From NCBI GenBank assembly GCA_905236325.1, contig CAJOPJ010000242.1, positions 1-16,986 of the forward strand: a stretch of DNA of 16,986 bases, written 5' to 3'. Shown here piece by piece: positions 1 to 7,275 of the stretch; position 1 is the first letter of the stretch; the number at the start of each line of letters is the position of its first letter. The translations under genes were made by a program, and so were the position numbers. The stretch comes from an uncultured Selenomonadaceae bacterium. Lineage in GTDB: Bacteria; Bacillota; Negativicutes; Selenomonadales; Selenomonadaceae. The notes under the pieces were generated by a model, which saw nothing but the letters and a program-made list of their open reading frames with translations, was not told the origin of the DNA and made no database searches.

Positions 1-1
1 A

Positions 2-895
2 CTTGCGGCAAGTTCTGAAGAATTGACAGCAAGCGCACACCAGTCAGCGCAAGCGTCAGAACAGGTCGCGCAGTCAGTTACAAATTCGGCAAGTGCAGTC
101 GTCGAACAGCAACAGCAACTCGGCGAGGCTATGGAATCAATCGACAGCGCAGTTGTTTCAATAGGCAACTTGAATCAAACTACTCAATCGGTTTCAGAAC
201 ATGTTAAAACTTCAAACGACCAAGCCTCAGCAGGTACTCAAGCTGTTGAAGATGCTGTCAATCAGATTATCAGCGTTGAAAAAATTGTTAATGATTCCGC
301 CGTCACAGTTGATAAACTTGGCGAACGCTCCAAAGAAATCGGACAGATTGTTGAAGCTATTTCCGCAATTGCTGAACAGACTAACCTGCTTGCACTTAAC
401 GCTGCAATTGAAGCTGCAAGAGCCGGTGAACATGGTCGCGGCTTTGCTGTTGTTTCCGAAGAAGTCAGAAAGCTTGCCGAAGAATCTCAAGAAGCAGCAC
501 AGAAAATTGCAACGCTTATCGGCGCAATTCAAGATGACACTACAAATGCTGTTGATTCAATGCAAAAAGGTAACGCTGCAGTAAGGCGCGGCACAGAATC
601 TGTTCAAAAACTGCGCGAAACTTTCGATATGATCCGCGCGTCATCTGATAATGTCGTTCAGGAAGTTACAGTTATGGTACGCGAAATTGACGCAGTATCT
701 AAGGCAACTGAAGTTATTCGCGACAAGACAAATATTATTTCTGAAAAGAGCGCAGGCGTTTCAAGCGAAATGGAAAGCGTTTCTGCCGCATCGGAAGAAC
801 AATCAGCCTCTGCCGAAGAAATTGCTTCCGCAAGTGATGAACTTTCAAGACTTGCTCAAGGTTTACAAAATTCCTTGCAAATCTTCCAATACTAA
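2..895 (+). CDS. methyl-accepting chemotaxis protein, C-terminal signalling part (5' end outside window)
   Basis: The reading frame is open to the left edge, so the gene starts outside the window and only the cytoplasmic signalling domain (about 297 residues) is seen. The domain is a long Ala/Ser/Gln/Glu-rich coiled coil. The conserved hairpin tip lies at about 350-500 and includes the residues EQTNLLALNAAIEAARAGE, the contact surface for CheA and CheW. Heptads rich in Glu/Gln on both sides (for example AASEEQSASAEEIASAS near the end) resemble methylation helices. The protein ends at LQIFQY, a usual type of MCP C-terminus, with no CheR-tethering pentapeptide. Known role of the family: ligand sensing passed to CheA to control flagellar rotation. 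The ligand cannot be inferred because the sensor domain is missing. An intrinsic terminator follows, so this is the last gene of its transcript. Confidence 0.95.
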   Translation, partial: LAASSEELTASAHQSAQASEQVAQSVTNSASAVVEQQQQLGEAMESIDSAVVSIGNLNQTTQSVSEHVKTSNDQASAGTQAVEDAVNQIISVEKIVNDSAVTVDKLGERSKEIGQIVEAISAIAEQTNLLALNAAIEAARAGEHGRGFAVVSEEVRKLAEESQEAAQKIATLIGAIQDDTTNAVDSMQKGNAAVRRGTESVQKLRETFDMIRASSDNVVQEVTVMVREIDAVSKATEVIRDKTNIISEKSAGVSSEMESVSAASEEQSASAEEIASASDELSRLAQGLQNSLQIFQY

Positions 896-940
896 TTTTT
901 CAGTGTATAACCCAAGAACTTGAATCTGAAAATAAAAATT

Positions 941-967
941 ATCCCAATCAAAAATTGGGATTTTTTT
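941..967 (+). terminator. intrinsic terminator after the chemotaxis gene
   Basis: An 8-bp perfect stem, ATCCCAAT (941-948) with ATTGGGAT (954-961), has a 5-nt loop and is followed by a T run to 967. It lies 46 nt after the chemotaxis gene stop and before the ribosome binding site of the next gene. Confidence 0.85.
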
Positions 968-994
968 ATAGAATAATTTGGGGAGGTAATTAAA

Positions 995-1531
995 ATGTTA
1001 AAAAAAATTTTTATGCTTACAACTTTGATTTTGATGTTGAGTTCAAATTGTTTTGCTATAGGCAGAAATGATTTCAGCTTGGGCGGAATTTATTTAGATA
1101 TGCCAAAAGACGCAGTAATCAAAATGTATGGACAACCTACAAGTCAACCTAGCGGCTATGCTCAACTTGTAAGTGATGTCATTAAGTACGGCAATGATGT
1201 TGAGATTGGTTTTCTTGGCAATAAAGTTCGATATGTTGTGACAACTGCAAATAATGGTTGGAAAACTGCGGCAGGTGTGCGTGTTGGAATGTCGCTTGAT
1301 GAAGTGATTAAAATTTATGGCAACAATTATCAAACTGAAAGTCGAACAAGTGCATTGAATTTTAACAGAGAATATTTCTACGCAAATTGGATTGGCACAA
1401 AATACACTTGGTCGCGTGTCAGTGAAAATTACAGCTATAACCCCGGTGATACTACTTACAGAATTTCGGTTGTAGTAAGCGACGGAAAAGTTACTGCAGT
1501 TGAACTGAATCAAATCACACCGGAATATTGA
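995..1531 (+). CDS. small secreted protein with two BamE-like motifs, function unknown
   Basis: This is a 178-residue protein I do not recognise by name. It starts at ATG 995 behind a GGGGAGG ribosome binding site at about 980-986. The N-terminus (MLKKIFMLTTLILMLSSNCFA) is a signal peptide with likely cleavage after Ala21. Cys19 is not in a good lipobox, so a soluble exported protein is more likely than a lipoprotein. The mature part holds two copies of one motif: residues 30-46 (GGIYLDMPKDAVIKMYG) and 93-109 (AGVRVGMSLDEVIKIYG). Each is followed by a beta-rich stretch (VEIGFLGNKVRYVVTT; YRISVVVSDGKVTAVEL). The Gly-Met-Ser...Glu-Val...Tyr-Gly pattern resembles the SmpA/BamE (OmlA) fold, so an envelope protein is a reasonable guess. 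The neighbours (chemotaxis, metK) say nothing about its job. Confidence 0.85.
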   Translation: MLKKIFMLTTLILMLSSNCFAIGRNDFSLGGIYLDMPKDAVIKMYGQPTSQPSGYAQLVSDVIKYGNDVEIGFLGNKVRYVVTTANNGWKTAAGVRVGMSLDEVIKIYGNNYQTESRTSALNFNREYFYANWIGTKYTWSRVSENYSYNPGDTTYRISVVVSDGKVTAVELNQITPEY

Positions 1532-1546
1532 TTTTTAACTGTGTGA

Positions 1547-1575
1547 TAGACAATTAAAATTTAACAATGTATAAT
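1547..1575 (+). promoter_or_regulatory. sigma-70-type promoter of metK
   Basis: TAGACA at 1547-1552, a 17-nt spacer, and a perfect TATAAT at 1570-1575. The likely transcript start is near 1582, giving a leader of about 36 nt. The gap from the previous stop to metK is only about 86 nt, which leaves no room for a full SAM riboswitch inside the transcript. Confidence 0.8.
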
Positions 1576-1617
1576 GTTTTTAGGTTTTAGTTGATTTATT
1601 GGAAGGAGAATTTTTTT

Positions 1618-2805
1618 ATGTCAAAAACTTTGTTTACTTCTGAATCAGTAACCGAAGGACATCCTGATAAAGTTGCTGATATTATTTCTGACAGCGTGCT
1701 TGATGCAATTTTGGAAAAAGATCCTCAAGGACGCGTGGCTTGCGAAACTGTGGTTACAACAGGTCAAGTTCATGTTGTCGGCGAAATTTCCACACATTGC
1801 TATGTTGATATTTCAAAAATTATTCGCAATGCAATTCGTGAAATCGGCTATACAAATTCAGCTTATGGTTTCGACGCGGACACTGTCGGTGTTTTAATTT
1901 CGCTGGACGAACAATCGCCGGATATTGCACAAGGCGTTAATAAATCTATTGAAGCGCGTGAAGGTAAAATGGACGCAGCAGACGCAATTGGTGCCGGCGA
2001 TCAAGGTATGATGTTTGGTTACGCTTGCAATGAAACTCCTGAACTTATGCCTTTGCCAATTTCTCTGGCTCACAAACTTGCTTACAGGCTTGCTGAAATT
2101 CGCAAGAAAACTCATGAACTTAACTATTTGCGTCCGGACGGCAAAACTCAAGTCACTGTGGTTTATGAGGACGGCAAGCCTGTTGCTGTTGATACTATTG
2201 TTATTTCTACTCAACACAATCCTGAAGTCAATGTTGAACAAATTAAGCGCGACATGATTGAATATGTTATTAAACCTGTTGTGCCCGAAGGCTTAATCAG
2301 CGAAGCTACAAAATATTTTGTCAATCCGACAGGAAAATTTGTAATTGGCGGTCCTCAAGGCGACAGCGGCTTAACCGGCAGAAAAATTATTGTCGATACT
2401 TATGGCGGCTTTGCACGCCACGGCGGCGGCGCATTTAGCGGCAAAGACCCCACAAAAGTTGACAGATCAGCAAGTTATGCTGCGCGTTATGTTGCTAAAA
2501 ATGTTGTTGCGGCAGGTTTGGCTGAACGCTGCGAAATTCAGCTGGCTTACGCAATCGGAGTTGCATATCCTGTTTCAGTACGCGTCGAAACTTTCGGCAC
2601 AAACAAAGTTGATGAACAGCTGATTGAAAAAATTGTCAATGAAAATTTTGATCTGCGCCCTGCAGGTATAATCAAAATGCTTGACTTGCGTCGTCCAATT
2701 TATGCGCAAACTGCTGCTTATGGTCACTTCGGCAGAACTGATATTGATTTGCCTTGGGAGCGCACTGATAAAGCTGATATTTTGAAAAAAGCTGCTAATT
2801 TATAA
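1618..2805 (+). CDS. metK: S-adenosylmethionine synthase
   Basis: MetK makes S-adenosylmethionine from methionine and ATP, releasing phosphate and diphosphate, in the cytoplasm; the active enzyme is usually a tetramer. The 395-residue length is normal for bacteria. Family landmarks are present in order: GHPDK at residues 14-18 (His15 is the conserved catalytic His), GAGDQGMMFGYA from 125 (ATP-binding signature), and the Gly-rich GGGAFSGKD at 269-277 (phosphate loop, second signature). The frame extends upstream to 1591, but ATG 1618 is chosen because the strong GGAAGGAG (1601-1608) sits 9 nt before it and lies inside the longer version. It has its own near-consensus promoter and strong terminator, so it looks monocistronic. 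It converges on a SAM-dependent methyltransferase gene, a user of its product, though methyltransferases are too common for this to mean much. Confidence 0.98.
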   Translation: MSKTLFTSESVTEGHPDKVADIISDSVLDAILEKDPQGRVACETVVTTGQVHVVGEISTHCYVDISKIIRNAIREIGYTNSAYGFDADTVGVLISLDEQSPDIAQGVNKSIEAREGKMDAADAIGAGDQGMMFGYACNETPELMPLPISLAHKLAYRLAEIRKKTHELNYLRPDGKTQVTVVYEDGKPVAVDTIVISTQHNPEVNVEQIKRDMIEYVIKPVVPEGLISEATKYFVNPTGKFVIGGPQGDSGLTGRKIIVDTYGGFARHGGGAFSGKDPTKVDRSASYAARYVAKNVVAAGLAERCEIQLAYAIGVAYPVSVRVETFGTNKVDEQLIEKIVNENFDLRPAGIIKMLDLRRPIYAQTAAYGHFGRTDIDLPWERTDKADILKKAANL

Positions 2806-2814
2806 TTGGTTATC

Positions 2815-2847
2815 GGCAGTTATCAATGACTGCCAATTTTTTTTTTT
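2815..2847 (+). terminator. intrinsic terminator of metK
   Basis: GGCAGTTA (2815-2822) pairs with TGACTGCC (2827-2834), 8 bp with one G-U, around a TCAA loop. Eleven T residues follow at 2837-2847. The stem-loop contains the stop codon (2823-2825) of the convergent methyltransferase gene, so the terminator is shared with coding DNA of the opposite strand. Confidence 0.88.
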
Positions 2848-3545
2848 GCAAAAATTGCAAACAATGGCTCAGAGTCGTAATTAAGTTTTTTATTTTTCTG
2901 AACTTGCGCTGAAATATCCTCAATGCACTTTACCTCAAAACCAATTGAAGTTAAAAATTTAATGTCCCAAGTCGGTCGTTTATGCGTACTGATTCTCAAT
3001 TCTGATTTAATTGCGTTACATTCTGAAATTAAATTCTCGGCAACTTCGTCGTGGCGATAAGCATTTTTATCAGCAAAATTTTTGTCGCCGTAATCAGAAT
3101 CAAAATTCATCAATATTCCGCCAAGTTTTAAAACTCTGCGCCACTGTCGATAAGCCTCCATAACATCAGGCAAATTCCAGCTGACATGCCTTGTAACAAT
3201 CGCATCAAAATTTTCATCAGCAAAATTTAAAACCTGCGCGTCCATTTGCAAAAATTCCGCTTGACAATCAAAGTCGGCGGAAATTTTTTTTGCCTGCTCG
3301 ATCATTTTTTTTGACATATCAATTCCTGTAACTTCGTGACCCAGTTTAGATAAAATAATTGCAAAAAAACCTGCGCCGGTTCCAATGTCCAAAATTTTTA
3401 AATTTCTGCCGGGCAAATTATTTTTAAAAAAATCCTGCCAAGCAAAAAAATCTTCGCCTTCAAGTTCAGCACGCCTGACTTTGCCAAATTTTTCACTGCG
3501 TGCGTCCCAATAATTCGCAATTCTTGAATTTAAATTTTCATTCAT
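2823..3545 (-). CDS. class I SAM-dependent methyltransferase, substrate unknown
   Basis: This 240-residue protein has the Rossmann-type methyltransferase fold. Motif I is LDIGTGAGF at residues 52-60 (SAM-binding loop), the acidic end of strand beta2 is Asp76 in VTGIDMS, and motif IV/post-I is FDAIVTRHVSWNLPDV around 113-128. The region LKLGGILMNFDSDYGDKNF follows. The pattern fits the Methyltransf_11/UbiE-like group that methylates small molecules; the acceptor cannot be named. ATG 3545 is chosen over the upstream TTG 3554 because TAGGAG lies about 9 nt before it on the minus strand. The gene is convergent with metK and divergent from the secretion cassette, sharing a roughly 150-nt control region with it. 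A membrane or cassette-linked role is not supported by the sequence. Confidence 0.9.
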   Translation of the reverse strand: MNENLNSRIANYWDARSEKFGKVRRAELEGEDFFAWQDFFKNNLPGRNLKILDIGTGAGFFAIILSKLGHEVTGIDMSKKMIEQAKKISADFDCQAEFLQMDAQVLNFADENFDAIVTRHVSWNLPDVMEAYRQWRRVLKLGGILMNFDSDYGDKNFADKNAYRHDEVAENLISECNAIKSELRISTHKRPTWDIKFLTSIGFEVKCIEDISAQVQKNKKLNYDSEPLFAIFAKKKIGSH

Positions 3546-3569
3546 AAAAAACAACTCCTAAAAAAATTT

Positions 3570-3589
3570 GTTTGTCTATTTGACTAAAC
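3570..3589. promoter_or_regulatory. 20-bp imperfect palindrome, candidate operator
   Basis: GTTTGTC (3570-3576) and GACTAAAC (3582-3589) form an inverted repeat with one bulged base around TATTT. It lies in the divergent region between the methyltransferase and the secretion cassette and overlaps the TTGACT -35 candidate (3580-3585). The position fits a repressor site, but no regulator is known and chance is possible in A/T-rich DNA. Confidence 0.35.
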
Positions 3590-3621
3590 ACTTGCAAATA
3601 TAGTAGAATGCGCCTATTATA
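3580..3621 (+). promoter_or_regulatory. candidate promoter(s) of the secretion cassette, overlapping a minus-strand -10
   Basis: Two overlapping plus-strand candidates are visible: TTGACT (3580-3585) with TAGAAT (3604-3609), 18-nt spacer; and TTGCAA (3592-3597) with TATTAT (3615-3620), 17-nt spacer. On the minus strand TATAAT (complement of 3616-3621) could serve the methyltransferase, with only a poor -35. The divergent start sites would therefore compete for the same DNA. Confidence 0.5.
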
Positions 3622-3655
3622 CAATGCGTGATTAAAAATGCGCAATGCGTAATGA
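3622..3655. repeat. AATGCGT heptad repeat element, copy 1
   Basis: The heptad AATGCGT occurs at 3623-3629 and again at 3644-3650, around ATTAAAAATGCGC. The same AATGCGT-n-ATTAAAAAT arrangement is seen after ABC exporter 2 (9578-9632), and a diverged form lies before the permease-kinase gene (14099-14131). It is non-coding and sits just upstream of the first cassette gene. Confidence 0.55.
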
Positions 3656-3693
3656 AGAATAGTAAAAATTTGAAAGGAGATTTTTATAAACTG

Positions 3694-5832
3694 ATGCCGG
3701 AAAATAATAAAACACCTGCCGGGCAGAGGACAGGTGTAATAGCGATTATAAAAGTTCTGCAACATTTTGGCGTTAAAGATTTAGATAAAATTTTCACTTC
3801 CAATCCCGAAACTGATGACAATGTTGATTGGAAGAAACTGCAAAAAATTGCCAAGAAGCATGGTGTAAAATCTACACTGATTCGTCCGACAGTTGAAGAA
3901 CTGCGCGAAGTAAATTATCCAGCCGTTGCAAAAATGAACAATGGCAGTTATTTTGCAGTTGGCGGGGCGAATGATGAAGTTGTTTTGCTTATCGATCCAA
4001 TGCAAAATAAAGCAGTTGCAATGCCAATTAAAGATTTTTTGGAAAGTTGGTCAAATGAACTTTTAACTTTTTCTGCAGCATTCACTTGGAGTTATTTTAA
4101 AAAGCGTTTTAGCGTTGATTGGTTTGAAAAAGTAATTATACGCTACAAAAAGCCACTGGGCGAAGTTTTAATTGCGTCGCTTTTTTTGCAACTTATGGGT
4201 ATCGGAATGCCGCTCATAACGCAGGTTATTGTTGATAAAGTCATAAGCAATGAAGGCTTTTCAACTTTAACAGTCATTGGTTGCAGCATGGTTGTATTTT
4301 TCTTTATGCAATCGCTTTTGACATTTTTTAAAACCTACATAATGAACCATACAACAAATAAACTTGACGCAATACTTGGAACGCGCTTATTTAGGCATTT
4401 AATTGCATTGCCATTACCTTACTATGAACGCCGGCGTGTCGGTGATACTTTAATGCGTGTTAATGCGCTGAATCAGATTCGTGAATTTATCACAGGAACA
4501 GGCTTAATGACAATACTCGATGTGTTTTTTTCAGTCGTGTTTATTGCATTTATGTTTTGGTATTCTGTGCCGCTGACTTTGATTTCACTTGCAGTTGTGC
4601 CTTTATATATCGCACAAAATATCTGGGCAATTCCGATTATCAAGCGCAAAATTGAAGCAGTTTGGCGTACAGGCGCAATGAATAACGCCTTTATGGTCGA
4701 GTCAATTTCAAACATTGAAACTATCAAAGCCTTAGCAGTTGAACCTCAATTTGTCAACAAGTGGGAAAATCTCCTTGCAAGATATGTTCGCACTACTTTT
4801 GAAAATATGAAATTCAATTTGGTGTTAAATTCCTTCAGTTCAGTTTGGGAAGTTGTAATAAGAATGGCTATCCTGTGGTATGGCGGTCATATGGTTATGG
4901 AAGGCTACTTCACGCTCGGTCAGTTAATTGCCTTCCAAATGATTGCCGGTCAAGCTACAGGTCCAATGACAAAACTTTTGACAATGTGGCCACAAGTTCA
5001 ACAAGTCGGTCTTGCACTTGAGCGTATTGGCGATATTTTAAACACGCCGATTGAACCTATTGTTCACGAAATGGGCAAACGCGGCGCAGATAGAATTGAT
5101 GGCGCAATTGAAATTCAAGATATTTCATTCCGCTACAGACCTGACTTGCCGCTGGTTTTGCAAAATATCAATTTGCATATTGCACCAGGCGAAAAAGTCG
5201 GCATTGTCGGCAGATCCGGCTCCGGTAAATCTACACTTACAAACTTGGTACAAAATTTGTATATTCCTGAATCCGGTCATATAACTGTCGGCGGAATTGA
5301 TACTAAAGAAGCAAATTTAGGCTGGCTTAGAAGTCAAATTGGCGTTGTTATGCAGGAAAATTACCTGTTCAATTCAAGCGTTCGTGACAACATTGCAGTC
5401 AGCAGACCAACCGCTACTATGGACGAAATTATTCGCGCAGCGCGTCTTGCCGGCGCACATGAATTTATTTTGGAACTTAAGGAAGGCTATGATACAAAAG
5501 TTGGCGAACGCGGCGATTCTTTAAGCGGCGGGCAACGTCAACGCGTTGCTATTGCGCGTGCACTTTTGGCTAATCCTCCAATCTTGATTTTCGATGAGGC
5601 AACTTCGGCTTTGGACTATGAATCCGAACGCATTATCTTAAACAATATGGAAGCTATCGGCGCACAACGCACAATGCTTATTATTGCACACAGACTCAGC
5701 GCAGTTAGAAATTGCGACAAAATCATTGTCATTGATAAGGGCGAAATTGTCGAAAGCGGCTCGCACGATGAACTTTTAAAACTCGGCGGACTTTATAAAT
5801 ATCTTTATGATCAACAGGAAAAGCGTGGTTAG
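3694..5832 (+). CDS. type I secretion ABC exporter with catalytically dead C39-like domain (HlyB-like), first copy
   Basis: A 712-residue fusion of C39-like domain, ABC transmembrane domain and nucleotide-binding domain. Residues 10-130 match the C39 peptidase fold, but the catalytic Cys position is Thr13 (RTGVIAIIKVLQHFG) and the catalytic His region reads SYFAV, so it should not cleave leaders, as in HlyB. Six membrane helices lie at about 165-430. The ATPase part has Walker A GRSGSGKST (506-514), Q-loop (MQEN), signature LSGGQ (610-614), Walker B ILIFDE (630-635) and the H-loop His666, all intact. Known role: ATP-driven export of unfolded proteins straight across both membranes with HlyD and an outer membrane channel. 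ATG 3694 follows AAAGGAG (3673-3679) with a rather long 14-nt gap; GTG 3628 would be read through repeat DNA and is less likely. It heads the cassette with the adaptor and second exporter. Confidence 0.92.
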   Translation: MPENNKTPAGQRTGVIAIIKVLQHFGVKDLDKIFTSNPETDDNVDWKKLQKIAKKHGVKSTLIRPTVEELREVNYPAVAKMNNGSYFAVGGANDEVVLLIDPMQNKAVAMPIKDFLESWSNELLTFSAAFTWSYFKKRFSVDWFEKVIIRYKKPLGEVLIASLFLQLMGIGMPLITQVIVDKVISNEGFSTLTVIGCSMVVFFFMQSLLTFFKTYIMNHTTNKLDAILGTRLFRHLIALPLPYYERRRVGDTLMRVNALNQIREFITGTGLMTILDVFFSVVFIAFMFWYSVPLTLISLAVVPLYIAQNIWAIPIIKRKIEAVWRTGAMNNAFMVESISNIETIKALAVEPQFVNKWENLLARYVRTTFENMKFNLVLNSFSSVWEVVIRMAILWYGGHMVMEGYFTLGQLIAFQMIAGQATGPMTKLLTMWPQVQQVGLALERIGDILNTPIEPIVHEMGKRGADRIDGAIEIQDISFRYRPDLPLVLQNINLHIAPGEKVGIVGRSGSGKSTLTNLVQNLYIPESGHITVGGIDTKEANLGWLRSQIGVVMQENYLFNSSVRDNIAVSRPTATMDEIIRAARLAGAHEFILELKEGYDTKVGERGDSLSGGQRQRVAIARALLANPPILIFDEATSALDYESERIILNNMEAIGAQRTMLIIAHRLSAVRNCDKIIVIDKGEIVESGSHDELLKLGGLYKYLYDQQEKRG

Positions 5833-5833
5833 T

Positions 5834-5895
5834 ATTTTAGCTGTTAGATTTTAGAACTTTCCACCAACTGGTGTCTAATGTCTGATAGCTAAAAT
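5834..5895. repeat. 62-bp imperfect palindrome between ABC exporter 1 and the adaptor gene
   Basis: The arms of about 23 nt match at roughly 19 positions; both ends read ATTTTAGCT outward, at 5834-5842 and complementary at 5887-5895. A second small inverted repeat, CACCA-AC-TGGTG (5862-5873), sits near the centre. It fills almost the whole gap and begins 2 nt after the stop codon. No T run follows, so it is not a standard terminator; an RNA-stability or processing hairpin, or a MITE-like remnant, is possible. Confidence 0.6.
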
Positions 5896-5916
5896 CGACT
5901 GAAAGGAAGTTTTTAT

Positions 5917-7272
5917 ATGAAATTTTGGAATTGGCTTGTACACGGCGAAGAGCGCGAAAAAGAAACTGAATTTTTGCCGGCGATATTGGAAGTAACAGAA
6001 ACTCCGCCGTCGCCAACAGGCAGATTGGTTATGTGGACAATTTTGGTTTTGATTGTTGTTGCCTTAGTTTGGTCGTTTGTCGGAACTATCAATGAAGTTG
6101 CAGTTGCCAGCGGCAAAGTTATTCCTTCCGGTCAGGCAAAAACTGTTCAAGTAAAAAACAAAGGCATTGTTAAGAAAATTTTGGTTGAGGAAGGACAACA
6201 AGTTCAAGAAGGCGATGTACTGGTTATTCTTGATCCAACAACCACAAATGCTGATTATGACAGCTTAAGAAAACGCGCAGCTTACTACAAATTGGACATT
6301 CAACGCTTGACTGCGGAACTTTCCGGTGAAAGTTTTGAGCCGGAAGAAGATCCTGACCTTGAAGCGCATGATTTGGCTGCCGAACTTGCGCTTTATCAAA
6401 GCCGCACAAACGACCATCAAACGCAGCGTCAAAGTCGCCAAGATGTAATTGATCAAAAACGCGCACGCCTTCAAGCAATGCAAACTACTTATGAAAAATA
6501 TGCTGAAGGATTGCGCATTTCGCAGGAAAAAGAACGCAGATTGACAGATTTGCGCGAACAAAATGCTATTTCTGAATTTCAGCTTTTGGAACAGCAGAAA
6601 GAAACTATTGAATATGCAAAAAATGCACAGGCTGAATTGGAAGAAATTGCAAGTACGCAGGCTGAAATTGCCGAAGCTGAACAAAATTTAGCCAATGTCG
6701 ATGCGTCCTATCAAAAGGAAATTATGACTGCATTGGTTGAGGCGAAAAAAGAATATTACGCACTTTTGGAATCAATTAAAAAAGTTGAAGAAGACGCAAG
6801 AATGGCTACAATTGTCGCTCCGGTAAGCGGCAGAGTTTATAACTTGGGCGTTCATACTGTCGGCGGAATTGTTACAGACGCGCAATATTTAATGCAAATT
6901 GTTCCTGAAGATGTAACGCTTGAATTTGAAGTTTACGCAGACAACAAAGACATTGGTTTTATTAAAAATGGCATGGAAGTTGAAGTCAAAGTCGAAACAT
7001 TTAACTTTCAAAAGTTCGGAATGATTGAAGCAGTTGTCGATGAAATCAGCGCGGATGCCGTCAGCGACAGCACTTTACCCGACCGCAACGGCAAGTTTAA
7101 ACTTATCCTTAAACCTACCGACAAAAATTCAATGGACGTTTTCGGCGAAGATGTGCCGCTGGCAGTTGGTATGAATGTCAACGCGGAAATTAAAATCAAG
7201 GAAAAACGCATTATTGACTTCTTCCTCGATCCATTCCGCCGCTACACTTCCGAAGCCTTGAGGGAGCGTTGA
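5917..7272 (+). CDS. HlyD-family periplasmic adaptor of a type I secretion system
   Basis: A 451-residue membrane fusion protein that should link the inner membrane ABC exporter(s) to an outer membrane channel. It starts at ATG 5917 behind GAAAGGAAG (5901-5909). Order: a short cytoplasmic tail (1-36), one transmembrane helix (about 37-56, MWTILVLIVVALVWSFVG), a lipoyl/barrel-sandwich half (VASGKVIPSGQAKTVQVKN, then VKKILVEEGQQVQEGDVLVILD, about 63-107), a long Glu/Gln/Arg-rich coiled-coil hairpin (about 112-290), the second lipoyl half (IVAPVSGRVYNLGVHTVGG) and a beta-barrel C-terminal part (MEVEVKVETFNFQKFGMIEA). This is the HlyD/PrtE/LapC layout. Its stop codon is followed after 3 nt by the start of the second exporter, whose ribosome binding site lies inside this gene, so the two are translationally tied. 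It is the only adaptor for two exporters. Confidence 0.95.
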   Translation: MKFWNWLVHGEEREKETEFLPAILEVTETPPSPTGRLVMWTILVLIVVALVWSFVGTINEVAVASGKVIPSGQAKTVQVKNKGIVKKILVEEGQQVQEGDVLVILDPTTTNADYDSLRKRAAYYKLDIQRLTAELSGESFEPEEDPDLEAHDLAAELALYQSRTNDHQTQRQSRQDVIDQKRARLQAMQTTYEKYAEGLRISQEKERRLTDLREQNAISEFQLLEQQKETIEYAKNAQAELEEIASTQAEIAEAEQNLANVDASYQKEIMTALVEAKKEYYALLESIKKVEEDARMATIVAPVSGRVYNLGVHTVGGIVTDAQYLMQIVPEDVTLEFEVYADNKDIGFIKNGMEVEVKVETFNFQKFGMIEAVVDEISADAVSDSTLPDRNGKFKLILKPTDKNSMDVFGEDVPLAVGMNVNAEIKIKEKRIIDFFLDPFRRYTSEALRER

Positions 7273-7275
7273 TTT

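Noticed and set aside
227..532. Cys/Phe-rich minus-strand frame inside the chemotaxis gene
   Set aside because: It is complementary to the coiled-coil coding sequence, which gives Cys/Phe/Asn-rich nonsense; there is no start signal.
1591..1617. Upstream extension of metK
   Set aside because: It would put the strong GGAAGGAG ribosome binding site inside the coding region and add nine residues that are not part of the MetK family start.
1532..1617. SAM riboswitch ahead of metK
   Set aside because: The gap is about 86 nt with a promoter inside it, leaving a leader of roughly 36 nt, too short for the common SAM riboswitch classes; no matching hairpins were seen.
3694..4080. Active bacteriocin-type leader peptidase (PCAT) in the exporter
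   Set aside because: The fold is recognisable but the catalytic Cys is Thr and the His region is not conserved in either exporter.
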